This document shows, in pieces, positions 1-13,319 of a stretch of DNA of 64,000 bases; positions within the stretch are counted from its first letter, which is position 1; every line of letters starts with the position of its first letter. This stretch comes from Lagopus muta (taxonomy: Eukaryota > Chordata > Aves > Galliformes > Phasianidae): assembly GCF_023343835.1 (NCBI RefSeq), contig NC_064433.1, positions 66,176,032-66,240,031 on the forward strand, given 5' to 3'. The position numbers were made by a program, and so were the translations under genes. The notes under the pieces were generated by a model that had not been told where the DNA came from, searched no databases, and worked only from the letters and a program-made list of their open reading frames with translations.

Positions 1-1195
1 AGATGATAAGAGCTAGATGAATAATGATTAACATGGATTGGAAAAAACGGGCAACTCTCAAAGGTTTGAGAGTTCCAGAAATCACCTCTGAAAAGCGGAC
101 AGAAGGGAGCATGGTGACTTGGAGCTTACATTTGACTTGGTGTATTACTTAGACATTCTGCAGAGCTGGAATGGAGCAAGTTACTCTGCTGCAGTATAAT
201 GGAATGCACTGTGTTTAATTCAGTGCCTGCTGGATTAATTCGGTTCCCCTTGACTGTCTGGTGTACACAGAAGAAATCAGAACCAAAATACATATATTTA
301 ACAGTAATTTCAACCTAAGTGAAGTTTTCATTATTATTACTATCACTCTTATTACAAGTGATGTTGACATTACCTGCCTGGCTGTGAATAGTTATTAATT
401 CTTGTAACAACAGTAATTTATATTTAATTTTTACCTTGAGACTACCCAAACCATTCTGTTAAATCAAGTTCTTTATGTTGCAGATCTTTGCACTTACACT
501 TAATTTTCATTTTTGTGACTTAGATTCACCTTATCTAAATCCAGGCCTCTAATTAAGGTAATAAGCTAGAAGCCTGAATACCTCAGGTTCTTCCTACAGC
601 CAAAAAGGAAGCATACTTTCAAGTATCCTTCAAAAGATACCTTTAGAGACTGGTTGAAAGCACCTAAACTTTGAATTGTGCTCTGCAGAGGATGCACCAG
701 AAGATTACTTCAGCTGGCAAATGGGTTTGAGTAATGCTGGCTATCCCACTGCACTGATCTTTTTCAGATTCCAGCTTAACGTGTCCTAATTTGTATGAAG
801 GAGGTTAAATTCCTGTCCAGATGTGCAGAAAGAAAATTTCCCCTAATTCAGACTTGTGAAGATCTTTGTTAACTTTATTGTTTGTTCATTGAATTTTCTT
901 CCTGAGTATGGTTTAGTTGTGGCTTTCTCTAAAATCTCCCTCAGAAATTCCCTCCTACTTAGAAGATACTCATGTCTTTTAGCTAACTGTCCTCCAGAGA
1001 TTGCACTCGCATGCACTCTTATTTCATGTAATGAAAAGCACTTAGATAGCAAGAACCACTTTTGCTCAGTGCAGTCAGCAGAGGACACTGACTGCCAAAT
1101 GCTCGTCATTTCTCTGACTGACAACAAAAAGCTTGATTTTGACAGATCTTTCAAATGTTTTAGAAATCAATGCCTGTTATAGGGTGGTCCTTTTT

Positions 1196-1219
1196 GGGGG
1201 GGGGGGGGGGGGGGGGGGG
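1196..1219 (+). repeat. 24-base homopolymer G run
   Basis: An uninterrupted run of G at 1196-1219, preceded by TTTTT and followed by ATTTT. Such long G runs are rare, tend to form quadruplexes and are error-prone in sequencing, so the exact length is uncertain. Confidence 0.9.
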
Positions 1220-3201
1220 ATTTTGCTTACTTTAGTCTCCATAAATCTTATGCCAAGTTGCTGCTTTTGCACATTTTTTTCCTCATTTGTTTGAAATATA
1301 CATCTGTTTTTCTTATGGGCCAGCAGGAAAAGGAATGCAGTATATCATATACTGAAATCTAGTTGCCATCTTCCTGTTCTCAGGGTACAGCATCTTCCAC
1401 TGACAAGTCATCTGTGCTGAGCTCTTATCAGAGTGCAGGTCTTTGGGGCTTGACCTAAACATCCCATTACTCAATTTTACTGCTGAGAACAGAGCTCTGG
1501 GAACACTGTCTGAGGGATGGTTCATTAGCAGTACAGGCTATTCCTTCGTTCCTCTGCTGTCTCATCTGGTGCTTTCACTCACGTCTCCACTCATGATGGG
1601 TTCATAACGCTCTTAATATTTTTTTTTAACAAATCTGTACGAATTTAGCAGCCCACTTCTCATTTTATCTGTGCTTTGGGTCTTTAAACAGTGTATCTGT
1701 CTGAGTCCATGAACACCCTCAATCTCTGGCCCCTGTTTTCCCGTAGTAGGCATTAAACTATTTATGAAATGCATGTTTATTTTACATATTTACCAATTAT
1801 TCCATTTGAAACATTGAAATTTATGTATAGTTCCTCCTTTTTGTCTGACATGGACCATTCCTGGCTGCTGCTAATGATTTTGGTCTACCAGATGCAAGCC
1901 TTTGCATACTGCTTCTCAGGTGAGAAACCTATGGTTTAAAAGTGTGGTCTAACCAGAACATAGCTTGCTTTATTTGTGCCTGGTATATAGCAATTAATAA
2001 TTTCCTCTGTGTAAAGTAGTAGATTTAAATTACAAACACTCACGTAGCTCTGTTATACTCTCACATACTGTTAAGTCTCCTGAAGCTGCTCCTGTAAGAG
2101 CCATTAACTCAAGAGCAGGGCTTGCGTGCCGTTCTGACAGTCGGTGGGAACACTGCCATCTAGTGACCATCCTGTACAGAAGTAAAATGAGCTGAGAAAA
2201 TGGTCATAAAGAGACGGAATAAGAACTCTGTTTAATTACCCTTCATACTCTAATATTGATACTGATGTGAGCCCATGAAGAACTGTAAAACCAACAGCTA
2301 TTTTTACTGGAGAAAGATTTCCAGGCAGGTATCTATGATTATTACACAAGAAAATCTTCTGCAGATGCCATTATTATCATTTTCAGTTTCTAATTACTAT
2401 CTTTCTAAATTATTTTACGGTTGTGTTGACTTTTATTTCCTTCTCTTCCAGACCCAAACATTCAGGTACAGACCAGATGGCAGTTTCCTTTTAATGAAAT
2501 GATTAACTTGTACGCACATGTTGCTCTTCCTTTCAATATAAACACTCTCACTGTATCTAGGACTCAAGCTGGATGGGAAACAAGTACAGTAGAGTGTTGT
2601 TGTTTGGACCAGTTCCTGTTTCCAACCTCACTGCTGGCTGATGACCCACAGAGCAAGCCCTGGATAGAAAGCACATGCTCAGCCTGAAAATCATTTTGCG
2701 GGGTCAGATAAATAGTTCTCTTAGTAATTTTTCTATGAGCATGTGAATCAGAGAAGGCTGTACAAAAGATCAGACAGGATCAGGATCACCTTTGCAATCC
2801 GTTCTTAGGAAATCTACTTCCCGCTCCCTGCTGCTTACGCAGTGGCCGATAGAGTCAGAGAGTTCTTATTTCTCTCGTGGCTCTTTGTTTAGCTAACTGT
2901 CTTCTCAGACCCAAGGATATTTTATGTCATGTTTCTGTAAGGTCATTTGCCTCAGAGCAGCTGCAGAGCGTATGACAGTGCTCAGGTCAGCACGTACGAT
3001 CTTCCTGCCTCACTACAAGGGACATTTTTCAAACGTGGTTCTCACACTCCAACTGACTGGTTCACAAGTAGTCATTCTGAACTGCCCACACCAGAGCATG
3101 AGCCATATCACACTTGTAATTGCTCTTGTGAAGGCAAGTCATGCCAAATACATGCCAAATAATACTTGTGATAGATTTTACTGTTTCATCTCCCTCTCCC
3201 T

Positions 3202-3246
3202 CAAAAAAAAAAAAAAAAAAGAAAAAGAAAATTAAAAAAAAAAAAA
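3202..3246 (+). repeat. A-rich low-complexity tract
   Basis: Two A runs separated by GAAAAAGAAAATT. No retroposed gene body is recognisable upstream, so it is listed only as low complexity. Confidence 0.8.
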
Positions 3247-6200
3247 CCCACAAATGTGATACACTGGTTATGGATTAAAGAATCATTTTATTTTGATAAT
3301 AAAGACATAGAGCATTCAAAGTATCTACGCTATCATCATAAAGTTTGAAATGCCAGCTTTAATCATGCAAGTTTGATTGACCTACCCTGATTTTACTGGT
3401 GGCTGAAGTGACTGATACAGCTAAGAGATGATTAGAGTGACCGAGCGCCTTAGGTGATTCATGTGCTCTCTATTTTTTCTTTGCAATGTCTTGGAAAAAA
3501 ATTGGACCCACAAATCCCTTTTTTTGTAGAGAGAAACATTATCTATTTATCTTACTATCTTTTTTTTTACCCTTGCCTTTGCAAGTTTTTTGACATTTTT
3601 TCAGCAAAATCTCTAAAAACTGCTCTGGAATTTTTTATGATGTGGAAATAAAAACTAAAGTCCTATCATGTTCCCTCAAATCATATTTCAAAACCATGTT
3701 GAAAAGCCTGGTCTAGATCTGGTCTTTTCTGCTCTTCAGTACAGTGGTCTGCTTTCAACTATTTGAGCTGCAGTTTGCATGTATGACACGTCACGTGCTG
3801 TATGCAATATCTTAGAACAACTTAGGAGATTCACAATTGTTTTTTTTTCTAAGTGATTCTAAAGAAAGATCTCTGTTCAAGCACAGGAAGCTGCTGTCCT
3901 GGGAAATTTCCACCAGATCAGACATCACTAATTGTTCCTAAGGAAATGACAGCTGGAAAAGAGTTAATAACTTTTGATAATACTTGTAAGAATCTATACA
4001 TTGCATGGAGCCAATTATATGTTCTCTTACCTACTGCAGTATTTGAAATGCATGACATTTCCTTTTGTGTCAGTAACCATTAAAACTACCTGAAAACAGA
4101 TCTTTGACATGGAAATATTTTTTTCTTATGCTGGATTTGTTGTGTCTCACTGAGCAAGTGCACAGAGAGCATCAAAAGGATTGCTGCCCTTCTGAAGTTT
4201 GATCTCCTCCTGGTGCTGGCCATGGTTGTGCTGACCATGGTTATTTGCAGCTACCTCCTTTGACAACCACTTTTCTCTTCAAGTTAAACTGCCTCGTGTC
4301 TTTCTTCTCATTTTCCTTAATCAGATACTCTCTTGGTTCAAGCCAAGAACTTTTGGTATTCACTAACGTGTTTCTTAAAGCCTAGAGGAGTGATACTTAT
4401 GGGATCTGATAGCAAGCACTGCTGATGGAGAGGACGAACCTTCCCCTGGCTCACTCTCCTTTCTTCTACAGCTCCATACACAGATGGAAGCTGTCTGTTA
4501 CCAGTGTTCAGTGCTTCAAGTTATATATGAAAAGGAGACTAAAATATTATCAGGATCATTACAAAGTGTTCCATGCGAGGAAACTTACATATAGGTAAAC
4601 TCACTTTCATTGAACACTTGTGCTTGTGCAAGATAAAGTTTATAAATTTGGAACTGTTTATACTTTTGTAGTTGACATTGAGTGAACATGATTTTTTAGC
4701 TCCTGAGATTGCAACAACTTCAATACTTCTTGAAAAGATCTGAAGGAAAGTGATGTTGTAGATACCACCTATCTATGATGGATGCTGTATCAACACTTTC
4801 ATTGGGGATAGTTGATCATGAAATACAACGTTTTTTGTAAGGGAACTATTGTTTTATTGTTACAAGCTCTGTAAATTTTCATGGTGAAAGCTGAAATGCG
4901 TATTTGCAATAGAGAGATCTTTGTGAACAAGAATTCTGTTTTTGACTGATTAAAGCAGGTATAGAAACTGGGGCAAATACGGTGGGAATGTGATCTATTA
5001 CAAAACAGCATTTCATTTTGTTTTATTTATCAGGATCATGTTATATTGGCTTCTTTAGGCATAATGCTGTGTGTTAGTACATTAAGTAACTCTATCATCC
5101 CAATCATTCCTGATCCTCCTTTTTTTCAAGAGTTACATATGGCAAGTTTTTCAGAAAATCTGATTCACAAGGGTGTCAGGAATCAGCATTTCCTCCCAGC
5201 TTTAGTGAGGAAGTACTGAACAGTGTTAAACACTGATTCTGAAGGGAAGATTTTCAAAACATGGGGTCTAAAGTGAGCATCTAATATCCTAAGAATGTTG
5301 AAACAAGTATCATAGGAATCAGAAAAATATATTTTTCTTGCATTAGACTTCTCAAAATTTTGTTAAAACGTTCATCTCAACAAATAGGATGTAGTAAGGA
5401 CTCAAAAATGCCAAATAGAAGGTTTTCCAGTTTATTTCTCTCTGTTTTGCTACAAAAAGAAAAAAATGAAAGAGTGAGAAAAAGACAAAAGAAGAAAAAA
5501 GGTTGTATTTTTCATCAGTAGAAAATTACAAAAATATTTTAACCTTTTGTTTTGTTTTGTTTTTTGTTTTTTGTTTTTTAAATGAGCATTTCAAAGCAGG
5601 ATTTCAAACAACTATCCTTGTCATGGATTTCCTATCAGCTACTATAGAACAGGTTTGATTAAACATTTGTTACTTGGGCTGAATGATAAAGATCAGAACA
5701 AGGTATCCTTTCCAACCACAGGGAGCATATGAATTTAAGAAACATCAGAACACAGTTGGCACACAGCTGACTTGCCTGTCCTCATCACTATTCTGTTCTT
5801 TTCTGAAATTGACCTCTTTTTTTCTTGGATCTCTCCTTTCGAACTGCTTTAGCCAAATGTCCAGTCTTACCTTACAATATCTTGTTTTACACAAGACTGT
5901 CTGCTTAATGTAGTAAAAAGGCAGTGTGCAACTGTACTTTCCTCAAAAAACACAAATTCCCCTGGAATTGTTCTTTTATTTTTCTTCTCTTCACTTTTTC
6001 TTACAGTGTTTTCCTGCTCTGTGGAGCCACACTAGTCAGAATATCATTAGCTACTTTTCCCAACAATATAATACTGCCATGGCAACAGATAAAGTAAAGG
6101 CTGTTTGTGAGGTTCTTTAAGTGGAAATAAAAGCATCTGCATATATATTAGTTGCTCAGGACACAACGCAGTGTATGAAAAACATATTGGCTGTGTTGCA

Positions 6201-9200
6201 TTCCAGTTTCATGAACTCATGTTTCTATCTAGGATTTTCTGAGAAGGGATACGGGAGTTCTACATTCTGAATACAACATTTCTGACATAACATGTAATGT
6301 ATGTTGATTCTTGCAACTAATGGCTGTTGCCTTATGTTTCAAATACAGTACCTACAGTACCAATTATATTCTACTGCTCTCAGACGTCCCTTAGCCACAT
6401 CTAGCTTTAGTTTCCGCAAGTTGCTGCAAAGGATCTGTCTCACTGTAGATAATAAAACACTCTCTTAATTCAAAACATCTATAAGAGGAGATTTGGATCT
6501 CAGTTGTACAAATGGAGTTAATTTTCAACTGTGGCCGGAATGGTAAGTGATGTGTAACACATTATGCATACTCGTGTACATACACTAGCTTGCGCCCTGA
6601 TATAATTGGGATGAGGGATACATTGGTTCATTCGAATGGCTGCATGTGGGATCATGTGCAGTTGGCTTACAAACAGATTCACAAGCTGAAAATGTTGCTG
6701 AAAAGAATCTGGTCATATTTTTTTGATGATGCCCACGTTGCCTCAGCATGTCAGCATTTCATATGCAAGGTTACAAAATAATCTGCTAGTCCACTTGGAA
6801 TGAGGTAGTGCTCCCTATCAAACCCATGAATATTGCAGGGACAGGATGTAAAACAGGGATTGAACACTAATGAATTTCTGTTTAATTCCCTTGTACATTT
6901 CTCAGGCCATTTGCTTTATTGCAGCAAATACGATATAAATCTCCCTGAAGTCATGCTAATAAATCTTACGTTGCCTGCCAAGAGTCTGCCTGGAAGCATT
7001 ATGCACTTTGTGGTGTTAGTTTTCTACTACTGTTCTACTGGAACTGTTATTTCCACCCCAAAGACTTGTATTTTCTACCATTTTGCACCATATGGAGTCA
7101 ACTTTATTGCTGTCTTGGAACTGGACCGAATTGTGCCGTAACAATTTATCTCACTTTTTCTGAACTTAAACAAACCCTTTGACCATGCTTTCAGGCTTTT
7201 CAGGATCATGATGAAGAATTACAGAAGTACCTTAGGTATACCTTACAAGGGAGCTTCAGAAAGTGTTTTTGGTGAGACGGTAGGGACAACATTCCTTGGT
7301 ACTTGTTGTTTCTCCAGCGTGCTGATCACTGGATAATTTAGGACATTTTTATTTGTTTTCATTAATTTTCTTCTGTGTGTTCTGTTAAGAGATTGCCTTC
7401 CACTGCCATACCATTGACATGTCCTACTGTAAAGAAATAGAAATATTTTAAATTAATCTTAATGCATTTGACTAACTTCTGTTACAGATTTTAATCCTTA
7501 TAACCATGAGGTTTAATAAAGTTCTGTGTGTTGTAAGATATACTTTAGACTTATGTTACCATTTCCTGATTTCCAGCAAAGATCACAGATGGAAAGAAGA
7601 GGAAAGAGGAAAGAAAAAGACCAGGTAGTTAGCTTTTAGTACTCACTAAATACAAAAGTGGTTGAGATGTCAAAAAACATATTCAGTCTTCCTCAGGTAC
7701 TACAGTTCTACTGCAGCAGTTAATTTATCCAGACAGTATGTAATTAATTCAAATACATCATAAATGTATTCACAGTAATTTTAAATATATACAGAATTTT
7801 ACCTATATTTGAGATTTTTACCTTTTTAATATAAGTGAATCTTAATAATAGAAGTCCTTCTTTATTTCCAGAAACCTGAACAGAGACTTTATTAAAAAAC
7901 TTTGAGATTTGTGAGATGTGACTTCAGAGACTGAACTTCAAGGTTCCAGATAGAAGTCAGACGTAGCGCCCTTTATGGTTAAAGATTTGTTTTAGAAAAG
8001 CAGGAGACTGCACTGCATATCTTGCCTGGAAAAAAGAAAAAAAATGATATGGATCTTCATAAGGATTGAATGCATCCTATTATGGTAGTGGCTTTTTGAA
8101 GAATGTGTTATATATATGGTGGTAATAACAAAACAAATGATGTGTTTTGGATACAGCAGATGTCAACATTTCGGGTTAGCATAAGCAACTGAATTCCATC
8201 TTTTCCGATATTTCTTATAGTTTTGATTTTTCATCTTTCCTTGCATTTATGCATTTATGCCAGCATAGAGCATAGCAGTGCTCGAGTACGATTGACATGT
8301 GTCAAAATTCCAATCAGAGGTAGTAAGATATGTTGGAAGCGGATTGTGTGGGTCCTACTGGTCTAGTAATAATGGTGGGATGACTTCTACCAGATATTTG
8401 TCATTTTTACTGCACTTTCTATCACATTCTTTTAGACTCTTGCTATACATAAGAACATAAAGTGGTCACATGGAAGAATATCTCATGCTGATATGTTATT
8501 TCCATATCACAAAAAATGGAAGGGAAGACATGGATACAAGATAGAACTTCCATAAATGCTCCAGTAATTTAAGTTTGTAATTCTCATTTCTAAACATAGC
8601 ATAACAGCAGAAATCAACTTCCCTAGTTCTATGTGTGTGAGAACCACTTAAGTCTAACACAATCATATAGACTCTGGTAGTCTATGAGGTGAAATAGTCA
8701 TATCCAGAAGTGAATGAGTTCTCAGTATCTGCTCTAGGATGCATCATTGCTTTAGGATGGAAAGAGTTGATACCTAGAAATATATTTTTTCTCTGCAAAT
8801 TCAGTATAGGGAATCCACTATCAGACATAAGTGATCAGTTATCAGCCATCTAATTCTCACCGAGGTGAGTTCTGCATTCTGTGATGCCCTGTCAGGCATT
8901 TGCATTGAAATTAGACACCTAAAAATCTTTTTAATTTCTGATGATGTGCCTAGAAGCCAAAATTTGAAAAAGGGGACTAGTTTAGGTAGGTGCCTTGTTG
9001 ACTACGGGAGAAAATGATCCTTTCCCTAGTTTAGTCTTACCGTGTTTGCCAAGAGGATAAAATCAGACTGCTAGCTTGGCTGCTGTGGGAATGAGATTTT
9101 AGGTTCAACATGCAATAATTGTCTATATTGCCAGTGTCAGCCCCTGGCAAACCACTGTGAGGAAGCATCGTGAAGGATGTGTGTGGTAATGACAGTAAGT

Positions 9201-10120
9201 TGTGTTTCAGCCTTGTGCTTATGAGACTTGTGCAGAAGCAACCCAGATACATGCAGCAGTGCAAACCTCTGAGTAAACTGCAGCATTTCACCCCAGTTCA
9301 GCCAGTATTTCGAAATACCAAGATAAACATAGCATTGCGTTTGGTGCCTGGGAATCACCACTTACACTGTGCTGTGCATCAGAGATCTGAGGGATGGTAA
9401 ATCCCTGCTCAAGCCCTTTGGCTCTGTACACCTTTTATAGCGATGAAGTCTGAAGTCTGGGATTTTCTTGTAGCTCTCCATATAGAGTTCTTTTCTACTT
9501 AGGTTGCTCTGTTGAACTTTTGCTGTATATATTTTCCACAACATTTTTCCCCATAGAAACAAGGAGTAATAACTTTTTAAAAAGCTGTGGAAAATATTTG
9601 AAATAATACCGGTCTTCTGCTGCTTTCTCTTTCCAAGCTTAATCACAATAAATATTTAAAAGAGACAGAGAAGTTATTCAAAGGACAGGCTGCATTTTCC
9701 AATATATTAAAAAAATTTGAAATAGAATATTGATGTTTTGCTACTTCATTAACAACTTTTGGTTGACCTATTTTTTGAGACAAAATTAAAACAATATGAA
9801 ACCTTTTTCTTTTAATTAAGACTGTTAGCATAACTAAAATTAATCTTGAATCTGTGTCAGTCTGGTCTTTTTATATGATGGCAAGAGTTCTGACACAGCA
9901 CTTCTAGCATTTGGTACTGTGACAAATTTAGAAGTAAAATAAATACTTGATAGACCACAGCATATATAATTTACAGCTAGAATTGCCTATGCAGTTTTAT
10001 TAAAAGCAAAAAGCTTTTATATAAATGATACACATAGGTTTAAAGCATTGATGTCCAACCTCCTGTCTTGCCTGGGCCACACTGAGTGAAGAGGAATTGT
10101 CTATGGCCGTATCTACAATT

Positions 10121-10432
10121 GTTGCTCTGAAAGTAATGCCTCCTAATTATTTCCATGGAAACTACAACAGATATAAGGAGTGCAATAACACTATTTAACA
10201 GAGAAAATTCCCAGCTACAATACACTATTTTTCACTATTCACTATTCACTATTTTTCAACACAGTCACCACCATTAGCTGTGCATTTTCACCGATGATGA
10301 ACAAGAGCTGCATGCTGTGTTTGTAAGAAGCATCACTAGCAGATGTGACCCTCTGCCACTTTTGTTACTTCTGAAATACACTGATATCATGGATGACATA
10401 ATAAAATAGTAGGCATTACTTTCAGAGCAGCT
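10121..10432 (+). mobile_element. Mariner-like (Galluhop-type) short non-autonomous element, copy 1
   Basis: The left end GTTGCTCTGAAAGTAATGCC is mirrored at the right end by GGCATTACTTTCAGAGCAGC, giving terminal inverted repeats of about 20-25 bp about 310 bp apart. The interior matches copy 2 at 12571. It has no transposase reading frame. Assignment to the chicken mariner family Galluhop is from memory of its ends and is not verified. A small CACTATT-type expansion lies at about 10222-10256. Confidence 0.7.
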
Positions 10433-10506
10433 CTAATACAAGGTAGCAACTTTCAGCGCTGCCAAAATCGTAAATAAGGGCAACAGTGTGTAAAATTTTA
10501 TCCCTG
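10433..10506 (+). repeat. Shared segment following mariner copy 1
   Basis: This stretch (landmarks GCCAAAATCGTAAATAAGGG, ending TTTTATCCCTG) is repeated with scattered differences at 12861-12932 after copy 2. It lies outside the visible inverted repeats. Confidence 0.7.
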
Positions 10507-10640
10507 GAGGTATTCAAAGTTAGGTTGGATGGGGCTCTACAATCCTGCTCCTGGAAGGGGGGTTGGAACTGGATTGTCATCGAGGTTTCTTCCAACCCAA
10601 ACCATTCTGTGATTAAATGATTCCATGATTCTATTATTTG
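10500..10640 (+). mobile_element. CR1 LINE, 5'-truncated 3' end
   Basis: It begins CCCTGGAGGTATTCAAAG, continues GGTTGGATGGGGCTCT and CTTCCAACCCAAACCATTCT, and ends in the GATT/CTAT-type tail of CR1. Only the 3' UTR part is present. Confidence 0.85.
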
Positions 10641-11370
10641 ATTATGAGCATCAGTGAGCCATGAAATGCATGTAGAGGGAGATCTATGGACTGAGCTGCA
10701 ATACGGGGAAAAGCTGAGAAAGCTGTAGTCAGTTGAGACTCCTCAGATTCTTGATCAGCCCATTATGTGAATTGTGTCCAGAGCACAGTAGCTTTTGCTG
10801 TGTAGTGTGTTAAACAATCCAAGGCAATTAGAGTGGAAAGTGCTCAGAAGGGAGCTGTGGCAAATTAATCCACAGCCACAGTGGATTGGACTCACATAAG
10901 TGAGTATTACTCTATTAAAACCTTTTCCCACTCCTGGTATTCATCCATCATTTAGATCCCCTTGGGTTCAGCTGATTCAGCCTGATGCAAGCCTGCAAGC
11001 AGCATGGAAGCCATCATCAGCATCTTAATGGGCTCTGGCATTTGACTTCTGCCTGCATGAGAGCCAGCAGCCCAAACTCTTTTGTAAGATCCACACATTT
11101 TCCCCTCTGAGTCACCAGGTAAAGTAGTCATGATACTGTACTCCCAACTCAACAGACCCGGTGTCAGGGATGGGGACAGTAACAGGGTCAGGGGTGGGGA
11201 CAGTGTTGGGCAGGAGGCAACGTGAGCTGGAGCTGTAGAGCAGTGGCTGCTGGGCCTTTGGGATGTTCACATGAGACTGGAAGAGGGGATCAAACAGGCA
11301 TATCCCAACATTGTCCTGTTTTTCCCTTTAGTGGCAGATTCAAATGCATCCCTGAACCATATTGAATCCC

Positions 11371-11413
11371 TGTTTTTGTTTTGTTTTGTTTTGTTTATTT
11401 GCTCTTTTTTTTT
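11371..11413 (+). repeat. TTTTG-type simple repeat
   Basis: About four TTTTG units followed by TTTATTTGCTC and a T run. Confidence 0.8.
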
Positions 11414-12570
11414 TCTGCAAAAAGAATAGCAACAAATGTTTTGGAGCAGAGCAGAAAGTTTTCTGACATTTCAGAGTTTTACTTTTCTGCTTTCCTTAAT
11501 TCTTTTAAATGTGCATTACAAAGCCCTTTAGCTTGTCACATAGAAAATAAACAAAGAACTTCATTTAGAAAACAGCATAATTATTCATGCAGGCAGCTGC
11601 TATCTTTATTTTTCTTTCTTTTTTTTTTTTTTTTTTGTTTTCCTTCCTTTTTAAACAATTTGATGGAAATGAGTGAATAAGATTTTCGTGTTTTGGTAAA
11701 CAAAGATCTGATCATAAATTTCACTCACTTGGCTTTGAAATTGTACCTGTTTTCAAAAATGCTGCAAGATGTGTTAAAGATTTTATTTTAAAACTCTTCT
11801 AATGAAACATGGATTTGTAACAGAACTCAGATTGTTCCTCCTAAAGCATGGAATGTTCATACATGAGAGGGAAGAAAACTTAGCAAGAAACCTGAAAAGC
11901 AAGTAAAACATATTGATTGCTATGTAGGATGACTGAAAATTGTCTCAGTTGCTCAGTGTATTATGTATTGATATGTCAAGTCAATGGAAACTATCAAAAG
12001 GCATCAATTTTCTTCAGATCTGAAGTCTCCTGTTTGTGTCCCTACAGTCAGAAGGAAAACAAACAATAATAAAAACCATAGAAAAAGGAAAGACTGCATT
12101 TGCCAAGATTGGGATGGATTCCCCTACAAGGACGGATTTGTCCATCCCCTACATTTTCAGCTCAGAGTTTTCTGAAATACCTTTCATAGAATGAAAACAT
12201 GATCACAATCCACTGGAAATCATTTGCTCTTCAGTGATTTCGATGGGTCCTGCTGGGTCTGAGCAAATTGCCCCAGAGAACTCCAGGTTTGCCGCTCAGC
12301 ATCTGAACCACCATGCTCTCAAACGTTCTGAGCTGCCAGCAGATCTCAGATCTGACTCAAACACCTTTGCCATTTTTGGCCTCAAGCTTTATGACTTGGT
12401 AGCATGAAATGATAGAGATGGAATACCTGCACCCTGTCATATCTTGGTTCAATGGCACTGTAAGAAAATAGATGACAAACCAGCCTGCTGCATGTAGGCA
12501 ACTTAGAGATCTTTAAACAAAGGAATGTTTAGGAATCATTTGGGATTTTTTAATAAAGAAACATATATGT

Positions 12571-12860
12571 TGGTTACTCTGAAAGCAATGTCTTGTCTTT
12601 ATTTCCACAGAAATTATAACATATACAAAGAGCACAGTAACACTATTTGATAGAGCAAATTATCAGCTACAAAACCCTATTTTGCAACGTAGTCTCCACT
12701 ATTAGCTGTGCATTTTCACCAGCAACCAAGAGCTGCATGTCCTTCTCGTAAAAATTTGCACCAGTGGAGGTGACCCACGGTCACTGTTGCCACTGCTAAG
12801 ATACAGTGATGTCATGGGCCAACATAAAAAAATGGGAGGTATTACTTTCAGAGCAGCCTT
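12571..12860 (+). mobile_element. Mariner-like (Galluhop-type) short non-autonomous element, copy 2
   Basis: It is collinear with and in the same orientation as copy 1, about 2.45 kb downstream. The left end is GGTTACTCTGAAAGCAATG and the right end GGTATTACTTTCAGAGCAGC, with the same interior landmarks such as TTAGCTGTGCATTTTCACC. No coding capacity. Homology to copy 1 continues about 70 bases past the right end, to about 12932. Confidence 0.7.
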
Positions 12861-12932
12861 TGTTCAAAGTAGCAGCTTTCAGTCCTGCCAAAATTGTAAA
12901 TAAGGGCAATTGTGTGGAAGATTTTATCCCTG
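12861..12932 (+). repeat. Shared segment following mariner copy 2
   Basis: Counterpart of 10433-10506, with landmark GCCAAAATTGTAAATAAGGG and the same terminal TTTTATCCCTG. After it the two loci diverge: copy 1 enters a CR1 3' end and copy 2 enters unique DNA. Confidence 0.7.
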
Positions 12933-13319
12933 TAATAAGCACAGAACTTGTTTTGCCTTTTTTTTCAAGCTTAAAAAATAATCTATTTCAAAATAAAAAG
13001 CTGTCCAGTGCCTCAATTACTCTTTTCACTGTGATTAGTAGACAGATTTTAAGGTGAAGAGTATGGAGGAATCTAGGGTGAATGAAATATCTGAGTAGAT
13101 TTACGCTTTCGCTTCCGCTCAAGATGATGGACAATATATATAATTATGTTGTCAAATTCAAATTAACTAAGCCAAATTCAAAAAAACCCTCAAAAGCTGA
13201 AGCTCCCATGCCTGCCAAAAGTTAGACTACCTTGTCCAAGTCAATTACGTTAGGATACCCATCTGGCCATAGCTTGTGCATTGCAGTGCAGCCTCTTGGA
13301 TTCTTACCACTCCAGTTTG

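Larger units (their letters stand above)
1..10046. other. Upstream region without a recognised gene
   Basis: Read on both strands, this AT-rich stretch shows only short open frames with no family resemblance and no exon with plausible flanking splice sites. It holds a 24-base G run at 1196-1219 and A-rich tracts near 3200-3246. A T/G-rich low-complexity tract lies at 5542-5580. It is probably intergenic DNA 5' of ABCC9. Confidence 0.6.
10641..13319. other. Upstream region, no gene seen
   Basis: No exon or gene family is recognised. The region contains a short two-copy repeat at about 11163-11207 (GGGACAGT units), T-rich tracts at about 11371-11413 and 11618-11638, and mariner copy 2. Confidence 0.55.

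Noticed and set aside
1..13319. Possible exons of the upstream neighbour gene (CMAS is the 5' neighbour of ABCC9 in mammals)
   Set aside because: No stretch matching the conserved CMAS motifs I know was found on either strand.
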